From Verticillium longisporum (taxonomy: Eukaryota; Ascomycota; Sordariomycetes; Glomerellales; Plectosphaerellaceae), in contig JAETXT010000001.1 in assembly GCA_019188255.1 (NCBI GenBank), positions 3,720,001 through 3,784,000 on the forward strand: a DNA stretch of 64,000 nt. Reading direction: 5' to 3'. The notes under the pieces are model-generated. The model saw only the letters and a list, made by a program, of their open reading frames with translations, was not told where the DNA came from and searched no databases. Shown here in pieces: positions 22,081 through 35,224 of this stretch. A program made the position numbers and the translations under genes. Position 1 is the first letter of the stretch. Each line of letters starts with the position of its first letter.

Positions 22081-25000
22081 GGCGGCGAGACGGCAAACAC
22101 CTCGGGGATGTCGGGTGCAAGTGACGAGAGTTGCAATGAATGTCCTTTATGCGCTGCCAGGCAGGAGAGATGCCGTCGATCTCCCGTGACTTACACGCGT
22201 GGGCGACCGGGACAGAGAGACGGGCGCCAGGCTGAATGGGGACCAAATGATGAATGCCAAGAACAAGGCGAGCCAACAGAACTGAATGCCGAAACAAAAA
22301 TCCGCTGGGTGTATGAACCAGACGGCGAGCAGTGCACGGCAGCGAGGGAGAGAAGGAGGGAGGTAGAAGAAGAGTAGGTAAAGGGTAGGACAGGTTCACG
22401 CAGGCAGGACGTGCAGGCAAGATAGACTGGTGCCGACTTGATGATTCTTCATCATTTGAAGCAGAGACACGAGGTGAAGTACCTTTGCCTCAAGCTGTGG
22501 GTGGGATGACATGGCTGACTGTTTTGGGGCGTAAAATGTTCCGCGTTGACGTTGCTGCCGGTCGAGGTTCGGGGACGAAGTCGATGTCGCAATCGAAGCT
22601 TGACCATACAAAGTTTAGCGGCCCCTCTCGAGGACGGGACCATGGGTAAGTCGGAAGCCAAGTCGATGCTTGAATGCCCATGGGAAACAATTGGTATGCT
22701 GTCATCCCCAAGCGTCAAATGCCGCATGACGGCCCTCTGGTCGTGGGGGCAATTGGTGGTGAGTCGCAGGTGCTGGCGAGAGACATGGGGTGGGATGATG
22801 GTGGCAGGTGATGAGGAACATCACGGTTCGGTTTGGGAGCCTTGCCTCTGCCTTTGCCTGCCGCCGGTCGGTCGCTAGAAGGGCATGGCATGGCATGGCT
22901 CGCCCACCACAAAGCCTAACAACGATCGCCACGGCGGTCCCCCAAGGTCGTACTTTTCGGGTGGAGAATAGTGGGCAACGGTCGAAGGTTCTTGATGGAT
23001 TCTTCCTGAAGAGGACCCAAACAAAGGGCCCCAGAGAAAAGAACCTGTTGGTACGTGAAGCTGAGTCGCGCGCAAACGGGTCGAGTATGGCCGCCCCCCG
23101 CCCAATCCAAGACATTTGCGCCAATAGAAGCTCGTCGATGCCGTGTCGTAAGCTGAACAGACCTGGATGAACCTGAACAACCAAGACAACAGGTGCAGGC
23201 CTGGCGCCCCTCCAATCATCTTGAGCTTCCGCTATGATGTAACTCAACCCTAGAGATGATGCCATAGGACAGGACCGTGGGGATGGCTTCTGCGGAGCTT
23301 CCGAGAGTCGGTCACTCTAGGGCGGCTTTCTTCCACATAACCTTATAACGCACAACGAGGACCTGGCTATTGCAGAGGGGCGACGCCGAGAGCCCTAGGT
23401 GGTTCGTTTGTGGGTACTAGATGATATTGTCTATCCGTGCTGCCATCCAGGACTTGCTTGCAGAGCCTTTCCGCATCTTGCGCCATGTTCGGGTGTCGTC
23501 AGCGCCCCTGTCATCAAGGGTCGGCAACTCGGCTTCTGGGTGATTATGTTGCTGGGAAGGGATGGCAACATGCTCGACTGTGTGGTAGCAGCCGATGTCT
23601 GGTTGCGAAGGCTCATTCCGCGTCGCACAACCCCACCGGCGAGTCGCCGACGCGTCATGAAGCGATGCTTGTGGAAGGACGAATCCAACGAAAAGCCACG
23701 TGCGTCTGATGTTTTGGTTGCATCACCCTCGTTCAGTCGTGGAGAATTGCGATGCACCCCAAAGGACTGCGAACCATTTTCTGGTCGTCCATGGTTGTTG
23801 GAGTTGCTCAGAGTTGATGGGCTTTTGGGGATTTGCTGTGACCTGGTGCGAGACACAGCGAAAACAGCCACCTCACACTGTTGAGGGGTCACGTGCCGTT
23901 GGACATGGGCGTGCATCTTCGCCGCAACCATGCTGTAGCCATCCACAACACTTGACTTGCATTTGCTGTGCCTGCTCTGCCAAATCTTATTAGCGTCCAA
24001 CCCCACGGGATTCTTAAGAGTATTGGATCAAGACAAGGGAACACCCTCTGATGCACGCCGCCGGATCACCAGTGCCGGAACGCGCTACGCTACAGCACGG
24101 AGCAGGTGGGGAGGCAGCACCTTGAGCAAACTTGGTCCAGGGTCCAGACATCTTTCGCCAGCTGTTGAGAAAGCGCTCGCGCCATTCTTACTAGCATTGC
24201 CCAATGGATCATTCTTTTCCGATCTTGCCGTGAGGTTGGCAAGGTAGACGTGGGCTATGGCTGGGGCTGAAAAGCGGCCGCATTTTCTTCGCTGCTCGGC
24301 GGAACAGGACAAAGCCCGGTCTGGTTACCCCAACACGTCCATCCCGGGTCATCATCGACTCGTTCTTGTCGACAACAGAAGAAAGCTATCTTGCTGTCCC
24401 ACCAGGAGAGCAGTGTCAGTCCAAAGGCGTTCTTCAGGAGGCTGAGCTTCGCTCCTCAAGAGCTTGGCTTTGGGAGGGTGGCTTCTTCGCCCATGAAGGA
24501 CGGGTTTCTGACGACGATGGTGATATCAGGGGTGGCCGTTGAAGAGACGCCTATTGCTGGCCACGGCTGGTTGCTACTCGGCAGGTTGGGGCACCGAATA
24601 CGAACAAGGTGACACAGCCACACCGAGCGCGTCGGTGAAGGACACAACCGACCGTTGTCGAAGCTGATGGCCCATGCGCGGCCCGTCAAGCCAAAGCCAA
24701 GCCAGGCCAGTCAAGGCACAATGAATTGTAACTGCTCCAGCCACCTCATCCATCAACGGCTCTGCATGGCTCATGGGAATGTTGCCAGGCAACCTGCCTG
24801 TCTTGCTGGAAACGATCCATCGGCGCTCTGCTGCGGACAAACACATCCAAGAACACCAGGAGGCACGACTCTCACACACATCGCTGACGACGAGAGCCAG
24901 TGACGCGAGCCCGCATGTGCACAGCATCCTGCACCACCACCGCCTGGCGCTAGGCCAGGTACAACAAACATATAGCCTCCAGGTCCCACCAACGACACCA

Positions 25001-25166
25001 ACCTCCTCCTCCACCGTCGTCCACCGTCGTCCCCCGTCGTCCCCCGTCGTCCACCACTCAAGTGTACCACGACTGCGCGGCGGTGCGAAGCTTCTTTTCC
25101 GTCACAACACCATCGTCGCACCGTCGCCGTCCTCGTCCCATCCTATCGCCATCGTCCTCGCCCACC
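22081..25166. other. Intergenic region between divergent genes, no gene seen
   Basis: About 3.1 kb separating the permease and Bub2-like starts, so it holds both promoters. No domain-bearing open frame was found on either strand. The last 200 bp is rich in CCACC and CGTCGTC elements and is probably the Bub2 leader. Confidence 0.5.
25013..25054. repeat. Tandem ~10-nt repeat (CCGTCGTCCM)
   Basis: Four to five imperfect head-to-tail copies of a ten-base unit lie about 110 bp upstream of the Bub2-like start codon. Confidence 0.8.
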
Positions 25167-26697
25167 ATGCCGAGTCCGAGTCCCACCAAGGAGTCCCTGC
25201 CCGCCTTCGTCACGGCGCACACGACCGACCTCCTGCCGCCGCCGTCTCCACGAACACATCGCGCCCTTCGAAAGCTTCAGTCCGCCCACAACCTCGGATC
25301 GAAAGCGGCCAGCGGCCCTTCCCTCATCGCGCAGCAGCGCCTTCACCAGCGAAACATCTCCCCGACGCGCCGCGATCTCAGCAGCCCGACCGCCCACAAC
25401 ACGCGCTCCCCGCCCGCGGGCGCGCCAACAGCGATGCCACGTCCCTGGGCGCCCAGGTCAACCCCATGGCTGCCAACAAGCGCGGCATGCTGAGCCTCAA
25501 CCCAAAGTACGCCCAGGTGCCCCTCGCTCAGCTCGTGCGCGACGGGCCCGGGGCCGTGGAGGACGCTGCCGAGGCCCTGAGCGCCGCCCGCCGCAAGGTC
25601 CTCAGCGAGGGCATCAAGAGCGACGCCGACGGCATGTCCAACCTGCGCATCTACGCCTGGCTCATCTTCCTCGACACCCACATACTCCCCACGGACGAAT
25701 ACCTCGGCCTCATCCACCGCGGCGCCTCCCCGGCCTACGCCAAGATCCGCAACGACACCTTCCGCACCCTGACCACCGACCCCCTCTTCCGCCGCCGCGT
25801 CAGCGAGGCCTCCCTCATCCGCCTCCTCAACGCCATCGCCTGGAAGCTGCACGACGCGCGCGAAGCCCAGCGCCTCAAGGACCGACCCCCGACGCGCGAC
25901 AGCATCGCCTCCTCCTCCTCGGCCACCACCCCGACGACCCGCCCCTCCACCTCCCACTCCCGGCCCCAGTCGTCGGGCCAGCAGCAGCAGCAGCAGCAGC
26001 AGCAAGGCCTCACATCCTCCCCGGCCGCCAAGCACCGCGCCCGCGCCCTGACCCTGACGACCGAGGGCTCCTCGACCGACCCGGCCCTGGCCTCCGAGCC
26101 GGGCACCTACGTGCAGGGCATGAACGTGCTGGCGGCGCCCTTTCTATACGCCGCGCGCTCCGAGGGCGAGGCCTTTGTCGCCTTGCACACCCTCCTGACG
26201 CGCGAGTGCCCGGGCTACATCCGCGGCGCCATGGACGGCGTCCACAAGGGCCTCGCCCTCGTCGACCGCGTCCTCGCCACCGTCGACTCGCGCCTCAGCG
26301 GCCACCTCCTCGCCAAGGGCCTCACCGCCGAGCACTACGCCTTCCCGAGCGTCCTCACCCTCTGCGCCTGCACCCCGCCCCTGCCCGAGGTCCTGCGCCT
26401 CTGGGACTTTCTGTTCGCCTACGGCCCGCACCTCAACATTCTGTGCATCGTCGCCCAGCTCATGGGCATGCGCGATCAGCTGCTCAACTCGCCGAGGTTG
26501 CTTTCCCCCCCTCTCCCCCTTTTGTGCCGTTGATACCCGCGCACAGCGAGACGGAAATGCTAACGAGAGACAGTCCCAACCGGTTGCTGAGGGCCTTCCC
26601 GTCGCTGCAGGCGGACAAGGTCATTGAGCGCACGCTCTGGATCATCGAGCGGATACCCGACGACACGTACGCCGCCATTGTCACGCACGCCTTGTAG
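25167..26697 (+). CDS. BUB2: Bub2-like TBC-domain GTPase-activating protein
   Basis: The start is ATG 25167 (CCACCATGCC). Exon 1 runs to 26496, the intron is 26497-26573, and exon 2 ends with TAG at 26697, giving about 484 residues. The N terminus (PSPTKESLPAF, LLPPPSPRTHRALRKLQSAH) and the TBC domain match fungal Bub2, which with Bfa1/Byr4 stimulates GTP hydrolysis by the Tem1/Spg1 GTPase at spindle pole bodies and restrains mitotic exit or septation. Both TBC catalytic signatures are present: IRNDTFR (IxxDxxR arginine finger) and YVQGMN (YxQ glutamine finger). A polyglutamine run (CAG repeats, 25981-26003) and a Ser/Thr/Pro loop interrupt the domain. A frame break lies at 25408-25411 (cccc), one base short, between NTRSP and the conserved RGRANSDATS. 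Confidence 0.85.
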
Positions 26698-27576
26698 CGA
26701 CGAGGTTGCAGCACGCCGCCGGCGGATGCTGCGCTGCTGCCGCGGTCAGGCGTGTCAGCAAGCTCGATCCTGACATGGGTATTGCATGGTCAGAACAGGC
26801 GTTTTTTTTGTTTTGTTTTTGGGTTTGGATCGTCAACGGACATGCGGAATCGGAGGGTCACGGCTGAGGAAATTCATGCAACGTATAGTTCGAATGGCTT
26901 TGTTTATGACGCATGGGAGGGAAAATTGTGTACACTATCTACAACATGACATGGAAAGCTGAGTGAGCTGGGGAGGGGCAGGTACAAAACACGAAGTCAT
27001 GAACGTTTTCTTCTTATTCTCTCATCATTGCGCTTCGAGACACAAGTCACATGTGAAATTGTGTACATCAATTAAAAGTATCATGTGCCATGCTATGTGC
27101 GTTTGGTATCATAGACGCCATGCGTCATGCCTCTTAGGCAGACAGGCGACGGCAGTCACTCGCCGTCTCATCATCTGTCTCTGGGCTTTGGAGACGGGAC
27201 GTGGGCGGGCGTGTGTGTATCATGTTCGCCTCTACATTTCTTCCGAGTGTTGTTGAAACTCGCCGCTCAAACTCCTCCAGAGCATCCTGCACGGTGGCAG
27301 GGCCCGTCGCTGGGGAACTGCCGGGTTCTGGCCCTCGTGGTGTTCAAGCTGCAGACAGCTGTCATCGCCGAGGGCCAGGCAGGCACCTTGGTGCGGTAGG
27401 GTTCCGCCACGCTCCTACTTTGAGGAATCCTCTGCCTTCTCAGCAGGAATCTGACGTGGTGCCACCGTGCTGCCCGCGGCGGCGATGACCTGCCGGGGCG
27501 CTGGGGTGCCTCCCGTGTTTGCCGCACAACAGCTTCACGTGTTCCGGCATCTCACATGCCTCCGTACAACGACTCC
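26698..27576. other. Intergenic, 3' ends of two convergent genes
   Basis: About 880 bp between the Bub2-like stop and the stop of the Izh3-like gene. It contains a T-rich stretch (26801-26822) and AT-richer DNA than the coding regions, as expected of 3' untranslated sequence. No gene is seen. Confidence 0.5.
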
Positions 27577-29175
27577 TCAGTAGACGGAACACTCGAGCTC
27601 CGCCCTCCGGAAAGCCCCTTCGAAGAACGCCTGCATCGCGCTGTAGTGGAACAGGATGCCGCCGAGAACGGCGAGGTGCCACAGGTTGTGGCTGCCGCCG
27701 ATGTAGTCGAAGCATCCAGGCCACCAGCGCTCGGGAATCTGGCTCGCGTAGACAATGGCGCCGACGAGGTACACCATGATGGACTTGCCGATGGGCGAGT
27801 AAAACTCGACAACAAAGTCCCGGCCGTGGCTGTACCAGAGCTGCAGGATGGGCAGGAAGCCCGTGGCACCGAGGCCGACGAAGAAGGCAACGCGTGCCCA
27901 GGCCATGTTAGCCTTGTTGAAGGTCGGGTGCCACGGCAGAATGACGCCAATGATGCCGAGGGCGGCGGTGCTGACCATGTAGGACCAGCGGCTGACGGGG
28001 TCGCAGTAGAAGGCCGTGTACTCGGTCGTCATGATGGAGGCGGCAATGAGGAGGGAGATGCCGGTGTAGTCGACACAGGCGAAGAGGGAAATGGCATTGA
28101 CGTCAGCGACGGCATTCATCGTGTGCCAAATGGTCGAACAGACGAGCGTCAGGCAGGCTGTGAAGAAGAAAACGGCGGCGATGAATATGTCGGATTTGCT
28201 GCTGAGGGTAAAGTTGATGTTGCGGGGGTAAAAGTACAGGGCGACAGCCAGGACAATGACGAGGCCGATGGCATGCGACCAAATGTTGAACAGCTCGTTG
28301 GACAGGCCAAAGGCGGACGTGATACACTCAATCTTGGACTCGGTGAAACGGTAGCCCTTCCTGATGTGGGGGTTGACCCTCCACGGCACGGGCAGGTCGT
28401 CGTACACGATCAGGCCGGTCTCTCGGGCTCGTCCGACGGCGTACTCAATCTTCTCCTCCAAGCTCATGGCGGCCCGCTTTGCGCGCTCGATACCTTCGTC
28501 GACAACCTCGCGAGCGCGATGCATGCTCTCGTCGACCACACGGCGACCCTCAGACATGATGGCCCCGGCTGCATCGGCGGCACCGGCAAAACCATCCTCG
28601 CGGAACTTGTATGCGCGACCCTCAAAGTCGGAGAGCATACCGTCGAGCAACTCAATGCCGAGGCGCGCCTTTTCGTTCAGGGATTCGGCCGAAGCGAGGC
28701 CTTCTTGATATCTCGCCTCGAGTGTCTCGACCATGAGGTGCAGCCTTCGACGGCCCTCGCCCAGAACCTCCTCTGATGCCTGAGAGCACCTCGCGCGCAC
28801 TGCTTGCAGGGTGGAGAAGGCACGGGAGATACTCGAGTCGAGTGTAAGATCGCCATAGTTTTCAATAAAATCAAGTCGTCGCTCGAGTTCGGAGAGAAAG
28901 AGGTCAACCTAGGAGGACGCACGAAAATCAGCAAAGAGTTCGTGTACTACTGCGAACTGGAGTTGTGCTCCCACCTTGAGAAGCAGGCCTTCCTCTGTCT
29001 CCATAATGTGTCCGACAATCGACTTCCGCCTCGGAAGGAAAAAGGAGTGACGACGGCGCTGCAGCATCTGGCCGCGATCAAGCTGGGCGCCGGAGGACTG
29101 GCCGACAGACTCGTCGTCCTGGACGGTGCACACGCATGGCGACGACATGGCGGCCATGTTCGATAGGGGTTCCAT
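27577..29175 (-). CDS. ADIPOR/hemolysin III-family membrane protein (Izh3-like)
   Basis: Exon 1 is 29175-28975 and exon 2 is 28908-27577, with the intron at 28974-28909, giving about 510 residues. The N-terminal third is soluble, helical and charged (RRKSIVGHIMETEEG, ELERRLDFIENYGDLTLDSS, RARCSQASEEVLGEGRRRL). The C-terminal part has seven hydrophobic helices with the family's hallmarks: Glu-Leu-Phe-Asn-Ile-Trp-Ser-His, Ser-x-x-x-His (STIWHTMNA), Asp-Tyr-Thr-Gly-Ile, and a C-terminal His pair (GGSHNLWH). The Ser, Asp and His positions form the zinc site in adiponectin receptors, which act as ceramidases. Yeast Izh proteins affect zinc and sterol homeostasis. The long soluble N terminus is typical of the Izh3 branch. 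All expected zinc-site residues are present. Confidence 0.87.
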
Positions 29176-29629
29176 GGCCGTTTGCGATCGGGCTCGCGTC
29201 TCGGGATCGTTCAAGCAAAAGAGGTGGGCCGCTCGCCCTTTTTGTTGTTGTTCGGGCTTTCGATGAAAGTCTGCCGCTGAAGTTTGGTCGAAACTCGCGG
29301 GATGGAGATTTGCCGCTGCGAACGGGTTCGCGGGTAGGCCCACGAGGGGAAGATGTCTCTGATCAATTGGCTCGAGTCGTTGCAAGTGAGCCCGGCGACG
29401 GCCGAGGGGTGCGCGGTCTTGGGGCGGAGGTGGCGAGCGATCTCAACAAGAGTCTTTATCGATTGGCCTGGCGCAGCAAAGCGGATCTTTGGTGGAGGGT
29501 GGAGGGCGGATTGAGGCGGGCGGGACGTGGGAATGCGTGGTCCCCGAGAAAAGACCCTCCCAGGCACAGCACAGTGACAGGTACAGGCGTCTGCGGCAGG
29601 GGCGGGTGCAGTGCTGAGTCGATGTCCCA

Positions 29630-29656
29630 AATGTATGTCAAATGTATGTCAAATGT
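29630..29656. repeat. 11-nt tandem duplication
   Basis: AAATGTATGTC occurs twice in direct succession, followed by a partial third copy. Confidence 0.85.
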
Positions 29657-30360
29657 CCTGGCCGCTTTCACTCGTACATGTGTCGAAGCGACAAGTCACC
29701 CGTGTTGATGATGTAGGAAAGAGATGTTTGTTGCACGACGAGAATTGCCCCATGACATGTTGAGGAAGAGGAGCAGAAATGACGTGCGGGGACGAGGACA
29801 CAATAAAGGCAGGCGGAGACGAGAAGAGAAGGTCCTCCGAGCACACTTTCAGAAGGACGGAAGAGGACGAGGGAGACAGTCCTGTCTTTGGGGGCAACCC
29901 CACGACAGAGGCTTGGCCTTCCATGTAGTGCCCAGTTTTCTCTGGCGATTTGTGACCATGACGGTCCTTGATCCGGCAAAGCTCGGTTGCTACGCCTGGG
30001 CTTCTTGCTTGGCTGTTGGCCGGGGTCAATCGAGAGCCGGCGCTGTGCTTACAGTGTTGTGATGCGTTGAGATGAGTCTGCACGACATGGCAATGGGCAA
30101 TGAAGTGAAAACAGTGGGCCAGGACCTTACTTTTGCTGGTAGAGATACAGGCGAAATGATGACATGCTGCCTTTTGCGTTCGAAGGCCGTTGATCGTACT
30201 ACCTAGGTACCCTGAGACAGCTCTCGGTGGTGTATGATTAATACTCTCAGTCCGTTGCTTCCTTCGTCCCAAGTGCCATCCTGCCATAGGGCACTGGGTG
30301 AATCAAAAGGCCACCCACGTCAGCGACGAGAGATGACCAGTCGCACACGACGGCCAGCAT

Positions 30361-30402
30361 TCCTAGGCGTCATTCCTAGGTACCTAGGTAGGCGTACCTA
30401 AG
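30361..30402. repeat. CCTAGGTACCTAGGTA palindrome cluster
   Basis: TCCTAGG occurs twice, followed by TACCTAGGTAGG and GTACCTA, giving nested palindromes. The motif is also at 30199-30212 in the same gap. Confidence 0.75.
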
Positions 30403-30820
30403 CGGAGGCTTCGGGTTTGGTTTGGACTGCCACGCAACGCAGCGGGGCTGCCACGCTGGACCTACAGGGCCTTCCTACCTAATCGAATCGAGCTGTTCAC
30501 CCTTGAGTTGTCCTATCACATGGCTGTCTGTCTGCTGGTCCATGCGCCGTCGCCCCAGGTGCAGTGTACTGTACTGTACCTGAATGCAAGGCCAGCTGGA
30601 AGGCTTCTGTCAGCCTTCCTTCCCTCCCCGGATTTTCAATCCCACCATTGCCCGTCAGCCTTCCGGCGCTTCCGCCATCCGCCTCGCATAAACCCTCCGA
30701 GGCCCCGACCGTCCTCCAACATACAAGCACCCGTCTGCCCGTCTCTCCAGAGTTCACTCTCTCCTCGTCGTCCTCCCGTAAGTCGACGTCCCGACGCCGC
30801 GTCCCGGCTCCGATCCAGCC

Positions 30821-31621
30821 ATGACCTCCTCTCAACCCCAGGTATCCGACCTGCGCCTCGACGCCGTCCTGCGCACCTCTGCCGAATCCCGCGAACAGGC
30901 GGATGCTCTCGTCGCCCTCCTGTCCACTGCCGATGAAGCCGGCGCCCGTCTCCCTGCCGACCTCGAGGCCACCCTGTCTAAGCAGCAGAAGCTTCTGTTC
31001 ACCAACATAGCCCACCTCCGAGGCCTCCACCGCGCCGCCCACTTCTCTGCCCGCGAGACCAAGGCGACTACCGCCGAGGACCGTCAGGCCGTCGACACCC
31101 TGCACCTCCAGCTACAGAACCTTTACTACGAGCAGCGCCACCTACAGGGTGAGATCGCTGCCTGCGACGAGTACGAGTGAGTTGCTCTTGCCCCTATCCC
31201 TCTCGTCGCCTCCTCCGCAATGCCATGGAAGACTGACACAGCGCAGCCACTCGCATCTGCGCCTCCCGCTCATTCCTGTCGAGGACTTTCTCGAACAGCA
31301 TCCCGACCAGGCGACCGACGACGAGAACGCGCTCATGACGGCGCGCATCGCCCACGAACGCGCTCAGCGTGAGACCCTCGAGCAACAGAGACAGGAGCTC
31401 TTGAAGCGCAAGCAAAAGCTCATCTCCGAGAACAAGAAGCGCAAGGATGACCTGGCGAATCTTGACAAGGACCTGGAGAAATTTATTGATGTCTGTTGTG
31501 CCCCCGTCTCCTTCCCTCTCCTGGCACCTGCATTTAACCCTTTCCTCTCCACGACGCGTATGCTGACTAGGTCGCGCAGGCCGCGAAGCCGATTCAGGTA
31601 CTTTTTGAGAAGGTGGCGTGA
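30821..31621 (+). CDS. THO complex subunit 5-like protein (THOC5/Fmip)
   Basis: Three exons: 30821-31176, 31247-31490 and 31580-31621, giving 213 residues in one consistent frame. It matches the fungal THOC5/FMIP family: an N-terminal helical region, YYEQRHLQGEIAAC, then HLRLPLIPVEDFLEQHP and a long coiled coil rich in Glu, Lys, Arg and Gln (residues about 140-200) that ends in KPIQVLFEK. THO couples transcription elongation to mRNA export and limits R-loops in the nucleus. Fungal members are short compared with animal THOC5, so the length is normal. The second intron starts with GTCTGT, a weaker donor than its neighbours. Confidence 0.85.
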
Positions 31622-34600
31622 TTGCGGCCAGCGACGAAATATTCTTTTTACGAGAGGGTCTGGCTGGGATGCCGGATTCCGATTACAGTTTGCTTAGAGA
31701 TACCCCCCCTTTTCTCCCAAGGGCCGAAAAAAGAAGTACCTTGTCGAAAAGGGGTATACGGCACGCCCGATTGAGACTCCGACCTGAGACTGTTTGACTG
31801 GTACCCTGCCACTATCTGTCGCTATTTGACTCCTTGAGCGGATCCAAAACGTTTGCCTGGAGTCTCAGTGGCTATGCAAATGGAGAACCCGACGCATTGG
31901 GCTGGATTTGAATGGTTGCCTGGAGTGGACAACGTCGCGCGCATATGGGTAGCCGACGCTTAAGAGTGCCGGTTCCGTCGCAGAGCCCAGACGTGGGGTC
32001 GCTGGCGGGCGGTGAAGCACAGCACTGGCCATCTCGTGTTACACTGACCTCCGCGACATTTCTCATATTTCTGGGTGCCTTAGGGCCGATTGTTATTGAC
32101 GCGCACACTTGTGGCGCAGGATTCATGACTTTTCGAGGCGAGTCAAACGGCTCGAGCAGAGTGAGGTAGCTCAGGCGGTTTGGTTCTTGGACGCTGAACG
32201 CGTCCTTGCGGGGCCTCGACGATATGTCCAAAATCGAAGCACAGCTCCAGGCAACGAGATAATTGCCCACTCCCCGATATTGTCTCCGTCGCGTTATTTC
32301 CCCAAGCTCGAGGGGACCCGTGCCGGCCTGCCAGACGGCAGTTCCGACCGATTTTCCTTGCCGAACAAGCGGAGCCAGCATGCACCGGTGTCTGATCCAC
32401 TCAAGCGCCGTCATTTTTCACGTGGGAAATGAGTCGTCTTCACTGCACCGCCCCTGAACTCTATTGTTCAGCCGAAAGAGGCCATCTCAGCCGTGGGCGT
32501 GCTTTGGGGATTGGAGGACATTTTCCCTTCCCATCCGCCGATCGCGCCGCCTGTCTTGCACTGCGCGCCCGTTGCGATGCTGCTGGGGGTATCACGGGGC
32601 TCTTATTCATGCGGGCAGGGTGATCACGATGATGCAAATGATAAGTTTTGGGCCGCACATGTTCACAAGTGGGTGTGGTCTCGATCGCTGTGCTCCCTCC
32701 CTCCCTCTCTCTCTCTCTCTCTCTCCCTCCCTCGTCTGAGGTACACACACCCCCTGGTGGAGGGGAACTGTAGCATCTGCTCGCGCTACCAGCAGGTGTT
32801 CACCTGAACCAAAACTCGGCGCGACTAGCAAACAAATACAACATGGCAATGCACATCACGATATAAGTGCCAGGGTCTTGAACTTTGTCAGCCATGCCAC
32901 AGCATTCCAGCAAGCGTTGACGGCATGCCAGCCAGAACAAATAGAACATGGATGCTAACACGGACCTCAGAATTGAGACGAATCAACATCAGCTGAAGGT
33001 TCGAAAACGGGGGGGATAAGCCTGACAAGGGTCCAGACAGGGCGCACGCCTGGGGGCGGCCAACCCACGAGATCTGGTCCCGTTCTGGAATACCGAGCCA
33101 CTCAGATGTGAGCTGGAGACAGATGTGGGGGCTACTGGTGCTGTTAGTGTAGTCGGTAGAGGAAATGCAGTGAAGCTGCGACGACGTCCCCCAGGCGGGA
33201 AAAAGGAGGGGGTCCAGGACCCCAAAGTCAAAATGGCCGCCCCATCAGAGGGAATTCAAAAGCGCCCTGACATGATTCAACGCGCGTCCTATGCGACAAC
33301 GCAGAAACTCTTCCTAGGCAGCAGCATCCACCCCTCGGCAAGCCTGTCCCGAATCATCGCAAAGCCCATCAACAAGGCTGTGCCGCAGACCGACGCTACG
33401 AAACTCCTTGAGATGGAGTTGACGAACCTGGCCGAGGCCCTCGAACTCCGCGGTCCCTGTCCCCTAGAACAGCCAGACACCGGTGCCGCGTCGGCGAAGT
33501 TAGGACCGTTCGAGAAGGACCGTTCGAGAACCCCTTCGGAAATTGACGAACACCGCGGGGTTCGTCTACCTATCTGGCTGGCAGTCACTTCGACTTGCCA
33601 TGTGAGTCGTCGAAATCGAGAGCGAGGGTGTCAAACAACTCCAAGCAAGCCCGTCTACTCGAGGTTAGCCATTTCCTCTGGCCCAAGCCAAGTTGGCTGG
33701 ACTCGAGCGTCGGGTGCAACAAGATGCATGCGCTTGCGGCCTTATTGGCTAGAAGGGCTAGTTCGTCAACATCGCCTCGCTTGTCATGAATACTGTCCCA
33801 ACTGCTTCAACTTGGCGCGCTCAGGTCTACTTGCAGCACTTCTTTCTTGTCGGCGAGTCAGACCGTACTGAGCGAGCGAATAGGCAGATAAGAGAAAGAC
33901 CAGGACAAAGCTGCGCTTTCTGGTACGAGTGTTTCTTCGTACGTCGCAATGGCGTGTCTTGTATCGTGTTGGGTGTGAACAGTTTCTGCGCTTTTGCACC
34001 TTTCTTGAACCTGTCCCGCTGCATGCACTCATTTCCCTGCTACCTTTTCCTACCTAGGTCGATACCATGGCAGTGCCAAGGAAGTCTCCCAGATCAATCT
34101 CGACGACAGGGACAGCACCCAAGCCGTTCCAGCACTGGGGGTTCCTACCTATCTACCTGGTTCCTCTGGGGAGGACCCCCACAACTATTTACCTAGCTCT
34201 GGTCCCTTGAGGACAGGAGGTGGGACCATCTTGGTGCGAACCACTTCATGTCGGCCCAGGAGAGGCAGCCGGTACTTTTCCTCAAAGTGGGCTTGACTGG
34301 CTCTCAACAAAGTATCGTGATCGAGACCCCACAATGGCTCCAACACTGGCAAAGAGGGCGTGCATCACGCAAGTCTAGGAACATTGGGCATTGCCTAACG
34401 AACCCTTTCTCCTTATACTCCTACCCCCTACCTTCCGAGAGAACCCTGTCCTTGACACCCAATCCCATCACCCCCCACCGCCACACGAGGTAGACCTGCT
34501 CGTGTACTGGACGGCGCAACGCTCTAGACTTACCAGCCCGCACTGGCATCTCATCTCTCGACAGGTGATCGTGATGATGGCCCCGTTCCAAGGTGGCACT

Positions 34601-35224
34601 GATGGGGAAGGGGTGCTTGTTTGTCAGAAGCTTGGACAGGACCCTTTCCCCCCTCACACCCCCTTTGTCATTGGTACATGATGGACCTGAAGGTAACCTA
34701 GGTACCCAAGGCAGATCTGGTCGCTCTTGCTTGCTATATGGAGTATCGTGCCGCTTCTACAGGTCCTGGATAGTTCACACTTTCCCTCTGTCTCAGACCG
34801 TGATGACCTGCCCTCTCCCATATCAAGAGCTCTCTGCCTTTCTTGTCATACTTAGCACACCAGAGCCACTTGCTCTTATTCCCTCTTCACTCTCTTCCTT
34901 CTCTTCCTGCTGGAACCAGCAGTGACGCTGCAATTTCATCCTTCCATCACTCCTCCAGCACACTACAGTCAAAGGGGGTTTAAAACGACCCTATTCGATC
35001 TCCTACACGACTCGCCTCGCCGCCCCTCACCCGCGAAACAGTTGCAACCCTAGATCTCTCATCAGTCTTGGAAGTCTTAAAGTCTTCTTGCTTCAAGGCA
35101 TCTCTTCACCCGAGCCGTCGCCAAGATATTGGGTGCCTTCCCTCGCTCCCCCAGATCCTCACTAGGCTGGACATCAACACACGTCACGGCTATACCACGC
35201 ACGATTGTTCGTCACGACTGAGCC
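31622..35224. other. Long intergenic region, no gene seen
   Basis: About 3.6 kb with no supported gene. The frame at 33125-33871 (+) has 248 codons but no domain or convincing start. It contains a CT microsatellite (32693-32735) and TACCTA/CCTAGGT motifs near 34050, 34145-34195 and 34693. The last 300 bp is C/T-rich and probably is the leader of the glycosyltransferase gene. Confidence 0.5.
32693..32735. repeat. CT microsatellite
   Basis: CTCC units grade into (CT)n and back into CCTCC over about 40 nt. Confidence 0.9.

Larger units (their letters stand above)
29176..30820. other. Intergenic region between divergent genes
   Basis: About 1.6 kb holding the Izh3-like and THOC5-like promoters. 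Notable are an 11-nt tandem duplication AAATGTATGTC at about 29630-29652, and two clusters of the CCTAGGTA motif (30199-30212 and 30361-30402). No gene was recognised. Confidence 0.55.

Noticed and set aside
25343..26035. Gly-rich frame of 230 codons (-) opposite the Bub2-like gene
   Set aside because: A shadow of the TBC coding strand; no domain and no likely promoter.
33125..33871. Open frame of 248 codons (+) in the 31.6-35.2 kb gap
   Set aside because: No recognisable motif and mixed composition; kept as unsupported.
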